Positions 58,149 through 64,000 of a DNA stretch of 64,000 nucleotides are shown piece by piece. The DNA is from Alphaproteobacteria bacterium Ga0077535. Lineage in GTDB: Bacteria; Pseudomonadota; Alphaproteobacteria; Caulobacterales; Aquidulcibacteraceae. A program made the translations under genes and the position numbers. Each line of letters opens with the position of its first letter. Within the stretch, counting starts at the first letter, position 1. The DNA is taken from assembly GCA_001464425.1 (NCBI GenBank), contig LNEK01000033.1:1-64000 (forward strand). Direction: 5' to 3'. The notes below the pieces were generated by a model. The model did no database searches, had not been told where the DNA came from, and saw only the letters and a program-made list of their open reading frames with translations.

Positions 58149-59279
58149 ATGATTCCGTTCATCGATCTGCAAGCCCAACGCGCCCGCATCGCCGATAAAA
58201 TCGATGCCGCCATCGCCCGCGTGCTGGCGCACGGCGCCTTCATCTTTGGCCCGGAAGTGAAGGCACTCGAAGCGCAGCTCGCCGAGTTCGGCGGCGCGAA
58301 GCACTGCATCGCCAACGCCAACGGCACCGATGCGCTGGTGCTGCCGCTCTGGGCGTGGGGCGTCGGCAAGGGCGATGCAGTCTTCTGCCCGTCCTTCACT
58401 TTCGCGGCGACGGCGGAGATCGTGCCGTGGGTGGAAGCGACGCCGGTGTTCGTTGACGTGCTTCCGGACACCTACAACATGGATCCCGCTTCGCTCGAAG
58501 CCGCGATCGCGGGCGTGAAGAAAGACGGCAAACTGAAGCCCAAGGTCGTCATCGCCGTCGATCTCTTCGGCCAGCCGGCGGACTATCCGGCGATCGCCGC
58601 GATCTGCAAACGCGAAGGGCTGAAGCTGATCGCCGATAGCGCGCAAGGTTATGGCTGCACTCTGAACGGCAAGCACCCGATGCATTGGGCCGATGCGGCG
58701 ACGACCTCGTTCTTTCCGGCGAAACCCCTCGGCTGCTACGGCGACGGCGGCGCGACGCTCTCGAACGATGACGCGGAGACGACGCTGATGCGTTCCATCG
58801 CGTTCCACGGCGCGAGTGGCGACGACAAATACAATTGCGCCCGCATCGGCATGAACTCGCGCCTCGACACCATCCAAGCCGCGATTCTGATCGAAAAACT
58901 CGCCATCTTCGCTGACGAAATCCGCGCGCGGAACGAAGTCGCAGATCGCTACGCGCAAATGCTGGAAGGCCTGGTAACTGTGCCGAAGGTGATCGATGGC
59001 GGCGTTTCCACCTGGGCTCAATACGTGATCGAGCATCCGGAGCGAGACAAGCTCGCCGCGCATCTGCGCGAAGCTGGCGTGCCGACAGCGCAATACTATC
59101 CCAAGCCGCTGCACAAGCAGACGGCGTATGCGAGCTACCCGATCGGCGCGGGCGGCATGAAGGTCAGCGAAGATATCTGCCATCGCGTCCTGGCGCTGCC
59201 GATGCACCCCTATCTCGACGGTCAGACGCAAACCAAAATTGCCAACGCCGTGCGCGAGTTTGCAAAGGCGGGTGGTTAA
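58149..59279 (+). CDS. DegT/DnrJ/EryC1 aminotransferase, probable GnnB
   Basis: 376 residues. MIPFIDLQAQRARIADKIDAAI start, AFIFGPEVKALEAQLAEFGGAKHCIANANGTDAL, the PLP lysine in TSFFPAKPLGCYGDGG (K192), and MNSRLDTIQAAIL with the C-terminal PIYYPKPLHKQ-type QYYPKPLHKQTAY. Sugar aminotransferase transferring an amino group to a keto-sugar nucleotide; its position after the oxidoreductase and glmS suggests amination of 3-keto-UDP-GlcNAc. The gap to the previous gene is 20 nt, consistent with an operon. Confidence 0.88.
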   Translation: MIPFIDLQAQRARIADKIDAAIARVLAHGAFIFGPEVKALEAQLAEFGGAKHCIANANGTDALVLPLWAWGVGKGDAVFCPSFTFAATAEIVPWVEATPVFVDVLPDTYNMDPASLEAAIAGVKKDGKLKPKVVIAVDLFGQPADYPAIAAICKREGLKLIADSAQGYGCTLNGKHPMHWADAATTSFFPAKPLGCYGDGGATLSNDDAETTLMRSIAFHGASGDDKYNCARIGMNSRLDTIQAAILIEKLAIFADEIRARNEVADRYAQMLEGLVTVPKVIDGGVSTWAQYVIEHPERDKLAAHLREAGVPTAQYYPKPLHKQTAYASYPIGAGGMKVSEDICHRVLALPMHPYLDGQTQTKIANAVREFAKAGG

Positions 59280-59341
59280 TCCACGCGCGGCGCATGAAAA
59301 CGGTGTGCGGCGCAACAGGCCGACGCTAGTCTCGCACGCGT

Positions 59342-60487
59342 ATGTCCGCCGACATTTACCAGATTGACGCCGTCATCATCGGCGCGGGCGCGGTTGGCCT
59401 CGCGTGCGCCGCCGAACTGGCGCGTCGTGGCAATGAAGTCATCGTGCTGGAGGCCGCTAATTGCATCGGCTCGGGCACATCTTCACGCAACAGCGAGGTG
59501 ATCCACGCCGGCCTCTACTACCCAACCAACAGCCTCAAACACACGATGTGCGTGCGCGGCCGGCGCAAGCTTTACGATTATCTCGCCAAGCGCGGCGTCG
59601 CGCACAAGAAGTGCGGCAAACTCATCGTCGCCACCAGCGCAGCCGAAGAAAAGCAGATCGCCGCGCTGCATCAACGCGCGCTGGAAAACGATGTCGAGAA
59701 CGTCTCGCTGCTCACCGGCGCCGAAGCGATTGCGCTGGAGCCCAACCTATCTTGCGTCTCCGCGCTGAACTCCGCCGAGACCGGCATCATCGACAGCCAC
59801 GGCTACATGCTGGCGCTGCAAGGTCAAATCGAAGAACACGGCGGCGCCGTCGTGCTCAACGCGCCGCTGATCCGAGGCCGCGCTATCAATACCGGCGGCT
59901 TTGAACTCGACATTGGCGGCGGGACGCCCTCGACCATTCGCTGTCGCATCCTCGTCAACTCCGCCGGCCTCGGCGCGCAACACGTCGCTAGCCTGATCGA
60001 AGGCATGCCAAGCGAGTCGATCCCACCACTGATCCTCGCCAAAGGCTCATACTTCGCCTGCGCCAGCCGCCCGGCCTTCACGCGTCTTATCTATCCGGCC
60101 CCGGTCGATGGCGGTCTCGGCGTCCACCTGACGCTCGATCTTGCCGGCCGCATGCGCTTCGGCCCGGACGTCGAATGGCTCGACCAGCACGATCCAGCCA
60201 ACGTCGATTACAGCGTCGATATCCGCCGCGCCGACGGCTTCTACGACGTCATCCGCCGCTACTGGCCGGCCATGCCGGCAAACGTCCTCACCCCAGATTA
60301 CGCCGGCTGCCGCCCCAAACTTTCCGGCCCCGGCCAAGCGGCCGCAGACTTCCGCATCGACGCCGCGGAAATTCACCGCCTCCCCGGCCTCATCAACCTC
60401 TTCGGCATCGAAAGCCCAGGGCTCACTTCATCGTTGGCGCTGGCAGAGGCGGCCGCCGCGGCAGCAGAAGCAGATCTTTCATCCTAG
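59342..60487 (+). CDS. FAD-dependent oxidoreductase, L-2-hydroxyglutarate dehydrogenase-like (DAO family)
   Basis: 381 residues. AVIIGAGAVGLACAAELARRGNEVIVLEAANCIGSGTSSRNSEVIHAGLYYPTNSLK is the FAD-binding start with the SRNSEVIHAGLYY signature of the L2HGDH branch; LVNSAGLGAQHVASLI, TRLIYPAPVDGGLGVHLTLDLAGRMRFGPDVEW and the final INLFGIESPGLTSSLALAEAAA complete the family. It likely oxidises a 2-hydroxyacid and passes electrons to an acceptor. Last gene before the phage-like region. Confidence 0.9.
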   Translation: MSADIYQIDAVIIGAGAVGLACAAELARRGNEVIVLEAANCIGSGTSSRNSEVIHAGLYYPTNSLKHTMCVRGRRKLYDYLAKRGVAHKKCGKLIVATSAAEEKQIAALHQRALENDVENVSLLTGAEAIALEPNLSCVSALNSAETGIIDSHGYMLALQGQIEEHGGAVVLNAPLIRGRAINTGGFELDIGGGTPSTIRCRILVNSAGLGAQHVASLIEGMPSESIPPLILAKGSYFACASRPAFTRLIYPAPVDGGLGVHLTLDLAGRMRFGPDVEWLDQHDPANVDYSVDIRRADGFYDVIRRYWPAMPANVLTPDYAGCRPKLSGPGQAAADFRIDAAEIHRLPGLINLFGIESPGLTSSLALAEAAAAAAEADLSS

Positions 60488-60974
60488 CATTCGGGCTTTT
60501 CCGAACTCCAACCGCGACGCTCGAAATTCCCTGTTTCAATGGGAAATTACAGGGATTTCGACGCTTCCCCGAGAGTGTCGGGGCCGAGCACCGTTCAAAA
60601 AGTTAAGTCCAACCAAGCGCTCAATGCACAGAGCAGCCTTAGATCCCTATGCGCATAACAGGGAATTTTCAGAGCTTAACAGCGAGGGTCGTACGGCCTT
60701 GGCGTACTCCCTTGTCCAAATCCCGACACTCCCCACTTTGTCAGTGGACGCGCTAGATGCGTTCTTTGGCAGCTTATTAGACACCCCCCCGCAGGCACCC
60801 CCTAGGCACCCCCTGATTCAGATCCGCTAGACGGCTCTTTTGGCGCGACCTTTTGAACTTGGCCTTTGGTCGCCAGGCCTCCCCCACATAGCCAGCTGGG
60901 ACGTCGATGACGTTGCGCACCTGGCCCCACCCAGCCAGTCGCTGCGCATTTGCGTAGCGCCAAAAGAGGATGTC
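60488..60974. other. Non-coding junction before the phage-like module
   Basis: About 490 nt with no convincing gene. It contains a hairpin (CCCTGT 60529-60534 / ACAGGG 60549-60554) in an A/T-richer, low-coding stretch and a related CAGGGAATTT copy near 60663. No tRNA or integrase gene is seen, so an attachment site cannot be proven, but base composition and loss of coding agree with the edge of an integrated element. Confidence 0.4.
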
Positions 60975-62327
60975 ATGACGCCGCGCCTGCCGCGGGCGCT
61001 CGACCTTAAGGTCGTGCGCCAATCCATATCCGCTCTCCGCCTAGAGGGCCGTGCCGCCCGAACCCATTCCGACAAGCAAATGCGCGCGCTCGTCGCCAGC
61101 ATCCGCCAGTTCGGGTTTGTCACTCCCATCTTGGTCGATGAAGCCGGCGTTGTGCTCGCCGGCCGAGCTCGACTAGCCGCGGCGCAGCAAGCAGGCCTCA
61201 CCGAAGTGCCGACGCTTCGGTTGGACCATCTCTCGCCCGAGGAAAAACGCGCGTACGTTCTCGCCGACAACCGCATCGCCGAGTTGGCCGGCTGGTCGAA
61301 AGAAATCCTGGCGCTTGAGCTTAAGGAGCTGTCGCTACTCGGCTCTGATTTCGAACTCGAGATCACGGGATTTAGCACGCTTGAGATCGAAGCGCTGACA
61401 ATCGACACGGGCAACGAAGCCGAAGAACAGCCCGAAATCGCAGACGGCCCGCCCGTTACCAAGCCGGGCCAGATCTGGCAGCTTGGTTCACACCGGCTCC
61501 TTTGCGGCGACGCCACGCTGCAGCAAACCTATCGCACGGTTATGGGCGGCGATGTCGCAGACGCTGTGTTCACGGACCCACCCTACAACGTCGCGATCAA
61601 CGGGCACGTGCGCACCCGCCCTGGCAGCCGCGAGTTCGTCATGGCCGCTGGCGAAATGTCGACGAACCAGTTCACGACGTTCCTGTCGAACGCGCTCGCC
61701 GGCATGGCCTCCGTCACCAAGGACGGCGGCGTCATCTTTGCGTGCATGGATTGGCGCCACCTCGGTGAGCTCGACGCCGCGCGCGCGGCAAGCACGCTCG
61801 ACCTCATCAACGTTTGTGTCTGGGACAAGGGCATGGGCGGCATGGGCAGCTTTTACCGCTCGCAGCACGAACTCGTGTTCGTAATGCGCAAGGGCAAGAC
61901 TGCGCACCGCAACAATATCGAGCTCGGCCGCCACGGGCGTAACCGCAGCAACGTCTGGAATTACCCGGGCGCGAATATGAGCGCCGAGGGGCGCACTGAG
62001 CTCGCTCGACATCCCACGCCCAAACCGGTGGCGCTGGTTGCGGACGCGCTGCTCGACTGCACCGCCCGCGGCGAGATCGTGCTTGATCCGTTTTGTGGCG
62101 GCGGGGCGACGTTGATCGCCGCTGAGCGCACGGGCCGCGTTGCCCGCGCGATTGAACTCGATCCCCTCTACGTCGATGCGATAGTTCGGCGTTGGCAGGA
62201 CGAAACGGGCGAAGCGGTGTCGACCTCTACGGGGCAGCGCTTCGGCGAAGCCGTCTCGGCCGCTCCGGCCCAGCCCCCGCCGATCTCAGTACGCGCTCGC
62301 CGCCGTCCGGAGCCAGCCGATGTCTGA
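60975..62327 (+). CDS. ParB-like nuclease/DNA-binding domain fused to a DNA methyltransferase
   Basis: 450 residues. The N-terminal ParB/Srx-type domain (LRLEGRAARTHSDKQMRALVASIRQFGFVTPILVDEAGVVLAGRARLAAAQQAGLTEVPTL, LADNRIAELAGW) is followed by an N4/N6 DNA methylase with DPPY at residues 201-204 and the SAM motif DPFCGGGAT at about 373, the order of the beta class (as in CcrM). RHPTPKPVALVADALL is a typical late motif. It modifies adenine or N4-cytosine in DNA, probably protecting phage DNA. Start at ATG 60975 follows AGAGGA. It overlaps the next gene by 8 nt. Confidence 0.9.
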   Translation: MTPRLPRALDLKVVRQSISALRLEGRAARTHSDKQMRALVASIRQFGFVTPILVDEAGVVLAGRARLAAAQQAGLTEVPTLRLDHLSPEEKRAYVLADNRIAELAGWSKEILALELKELSLLGSDFELEITGFSTLEIEALTIDTGNEAEEQPEIADGPPVTKPGQIWQLGSHRLLCGDATLQQTYRTVMGGDVADAVFTDPPYNVAINGHVRTRPGSREFVMAAGEMSTNQFTTFLSNALAGMASVTKDGGVIFACMDWRHLGELDAARAASTLDLINVCVWDKGMGGMGSFYRSQHELVFVMRKGKTAHRNNIELGRHGRNRSNVWNYPGANMSAEGRTELARHPTPKPVALVADALLDCTARGEIVLDPFCGGGATLIAAERTGRVARAIELDPLYVDAIVRRWQDETGEAVSTSTGQRFGEAVSAAPAQPPPISVRARRRPEPADV

Positions 62328-62832
62328 CACCCCAGACGAAAAGCCGAAGATCACAATTCGTGTCAGGCAAAAGCGCGGCTTAGCCTCAGCACCCCCGCCC
62401 CAACAAGTGACGGAGGGCGGCGAGGATCTCGAGCAACCGTACAAGGTGGGTTACAAACGACCGCCCAAACATAGCCAATTCAAACCGAACGAGTCCGGCA
62501 ACATAAAAGGCCGCCCGAAGGGTTCGAAGAATTGGTCCACCATCATGGCCGAGGCGGCCAGCCGGCGGCGCACGATCGGCGTCGGCGGCAAGAAGGTGCG
62601 GATGAGCGGCAGCGAAGCGGTCGCTGAGCAGATGGTCATAAACGCCATCAAGGGTGATCACAAAGCCCGACGCGATTTCTTGAACGAGATGCGCTTCGAC
62701 CGTCAGCGCGAGGCCGCGATGCCCTCCCCGGGGCAATCGCCGCCCGAGGCGCTTAGCGCCAACGATGAGGCCATCCTTGCGGACTTCTTCAGACGCGCCC
62801 GCGGTGCCTTCGAGGAGGACGAAAGCTCATGA
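62320..62832 (+). CDS. DUF5681 family phage protein
   Basis: 170 residues. The core GYKRPPKHSQFKPNESGNIKGRPKGSKNW is the DUF5681 signature. It is basic, and a long hydrophilic helix follows. DUF5681 proteins occur directly before phage terminase large subunits, where they may act in DNA recognition like a small terminase subunit; that role is inferred. It overlaps both neighbours (62320-62327 and ATGA at 62829). Confidence 0.85.
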   Translation: MSDTPDEKPKITIRVRQKRGLASAPPPQQVTEGGEDLEQPYKVGYKRPPKHSQFKPNESGNIKGRPKGSKNWSTIMAEAASRRRTIGVGGKKVRMSGSEAVAEQMVINAIKGDHKARRDFLNEMRFDRQREAAMPSPGQSPPEALSANDEAILADFFRRARGAFEEDESS

Positions 62833-64000
62833 CCGGGTTGACCAGTGAGCACCTGGACGGCGTTCTTCGACGCGACCTCACCGCCTTCACCCGCAAAACT
62901 TTTGAGCTGCTTCATCCCGGTACGGCGCTGGCCCCCGCTTGGCATGTCGAGGCTATGACCCACGCCTTGGGCGAGGTCTACGCAGGGCGTACGCGGCGAC
63001 TTTTGATCACGGTGCCGCCGCGCCACCTCAAGACAATCTGTTCGTCGGTGGCGTTCTGCGCCTGGGCGCTAGGAAAAAGACCGGACCTCAAATTCCTGGT
63101 GGCAAGCTATGGCGATGCTCTCGCCCGCCGGACCGCGCGTGATTTTCGCACCGTGATGCAATCGCCACTTTACCGGCGGCTCTTTCCGCACGTCGAGGCG
63201 CGGCTGCAGGACAACGAGCTTGAGTTCCTCACCAACCAAAACGGCGGCCGCCGCGCGGTCTCGCGTGGCGGCGCGCTCACTGGCTTTGGCGCCGACATCA
63301 TCATCGTCGATGACATCATGAAGGCCGACGATTGTCGCTCAGCCGCCGAGCGCCAGCAGGTCAAAGACTTCTACGAAGGCACGCTCTACTCGCGCCTCAA
63401 CGACAAGCGCGACGGCCGCATCATCGTTGTGCAGCAGCGCCTCCACGAAGACGACCTGCCTGGCTACCTTCTGGAGAAAGGAGGCTTCTTCCACCTCAAT
63501 CTCCCTTCGATCGCGCCGGTCGAGCGGACCTATGCGCTGGGTTTTAGGCAAACCAAGGTCGTCGAACCTGGCGAGGTGCTGAACCCTACCCGCGAGTCAC
63601 AGGCCGAACTTGACGATCTTAGAATAAACATGGGCGCGGCGAACTTTGCGGCGCAATACCTCCAAGACCCCGCTTCTGGCCACTCTGATAGTTTCAGGTG
63701 GTCGTCGATCCGGTTCTTCGATGAGCGCCCAGGACCGGGGGAGTGCGACCTCGTCGTTCAAAGCTGGGATACGGCGGCAAAAACCAACCCCAACAATGAC
63801 TATTCCGCGTGTTCGACGTGGGGCTTTCACCAGTGCGCATGGAAGCTGCTGGATGTGGTCCGAGGACGGTGGGAATACCCCGCCCTCTATGAACTCGCGC
63901 ACGCGCACAGGAAGCTCTGGAACGCGCAGCTCGTCCTTATCGAGGAAAGCAGCAGCGGGATCCCGCTCACTCAACATCTGCGGAGAGATATCCGCACCGC
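62829..64000 (+). CDS. Phage terminase large subunit, truncated by the window end
   Basis: The first 390 residues or so are in the window and the frame is open at the edge. Walker A is VPPRHLKT (residues 62-69, a variant of the PPRHGKS seen in TerL proteins), Walker B is IIIVDD (157-162). A nuclease-like C-terminal part has SWDTAAKTNPNNDYSACSTWG and IEESSSGIPL, the RNase H-like acidic clusters. It would cut and pump DNA during packaging. ATG 62829 overlaps the DUF5681 stop (TGA). With the methyltransferase it forms the start of a prophage or gene-transfer-agent-like module. Confidence 0.93.
   Translation, partial: MTGLTSEHLDGVLRRDLTAFTRKTFELLHPGTALAPAWHVEAMTHALGEVYAGRTRRLLITVPPRHLKTICSSVAFCAWALGKRPDLKFLVASYGDALARRTARDFRTVMQSPLYRRLFPHVEARLQDNELEFLTNQNGGRRAVSRGGALTGFGADIIIVDDIMKADDCRSAAERQQVKDFYEGTLYSRLNDKRDGRIIVVQQRLHEDDLPGYLLEKGGFFHLNLPSIAPVERTYALGFRQTKVVEPGEVLNPTRESQAELDDLRINMGAANFAAQYLQDPASGHSDSFRWSSIRFFDERPGPGECDLVVQSWDTAAKTNPNNDYSACSTWGFHQCAWKLLDVVRGRWEYPALYELAHAHRKLWNAQLVLIEESSSGIPLTQHLRRDIRT

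Overview
The window is about 64 kb of GC-rich (roughly 63-65 %), densely coding DNA from a Gram-negative alphaproteobacterium. Caulobacterales or Hyphomonadaceae-like affinity is an inference. It rests on a speF-type leader RNA ahead of an ornithine decarboxylase, a ROSE-type RNA thermometer ahead of an hsp20 gene, a CsgH-type curli gene, probable GnnA/GnnB genes for 2,3-diaminoglucose lipid A, and abundant short palindromic repeats. Most of the window is ordinary chromosome. The last 3 kb is the start of a phage packaging module. No rRNA, recognisable tRNA or CRISPR array was seen.

Layout. 1-2.6 kb: phosphate-uptake operon on the minus strand (phosphate-selective porin, pstS, start of pstC). 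2.9-4.3 kb: structured leader RNA and a PLP-dependent ornithine/lysine decarboxylase. A deoxyhypusine synthase-like gene at 8.5-9.6 kb is a second possible polyamine gene. 4.4-14.3 kb: mixed accessory genes (DUF2306 and DUF2254 membrane proteins, a broken AraC regulator, an SDR, a serine hydrolase, a DHFR-like reductase, a GST, a nuclease). 14.5-19 kb: TerC, KatG and a lipoprotein acid phosphatase. 19-21.3 kb: an ECF42-type sigma factor with two DGPF/YciI proteins, two matching promoters and two long inverted repeats. 21.3-31.9 kb: an SDR, a lipase-like hydrolase, an SCP2 protein, an exported methyltransferase-like lipoprotein, Hsp20, a histidine-kinase-like protein lacking its phosphoacceptor His, a GST, a cold shock protein, a TPR protein and an M20 amidohydrolase. 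31-36 kb: KdsD and KdsA (Kdo synthesis), a glycosyltransferase, and an asparagine synthase carrying two in-frame repeat insertions.

36-42 kb: fasciclin protein, XRE regulator with a palindromic operator, carotenoid oxygenase plus thiolase-like pair, RsgA. 42.2-42.6 kb: an unidentified, strongly structured non-coding stretch. 42.7-51.9 kb: nucleotide-sugar and hexose-phosphate metabolism (UDP-glucuronate decarboxylase, phosphohexomutase, Ugd, GalE, Pgi, GpmA). 52-53.4 kb: curli-like amyloid genes. 53.8-60.5 kb: GlmM, GlmS and probable GnnA/GnnB feeding amino sugars to the cell envelope, then an FAD oxidoreductase. 60.5-61 kb: a non-coding junction. 61-64 kb: ParB-like DNA methyltransferase, DUF5681 protein and terminase large subunit, cut by the window end.

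Taken together, sugar-phosphate isomerases and mutases supply UDP-sugars, UDP-GlcNAc and Kdo for LPS and polysaccharide. Curli genes add surface amyloid. The phosphate operon and polyamine genes look separately controlled, the latter at RNA level.
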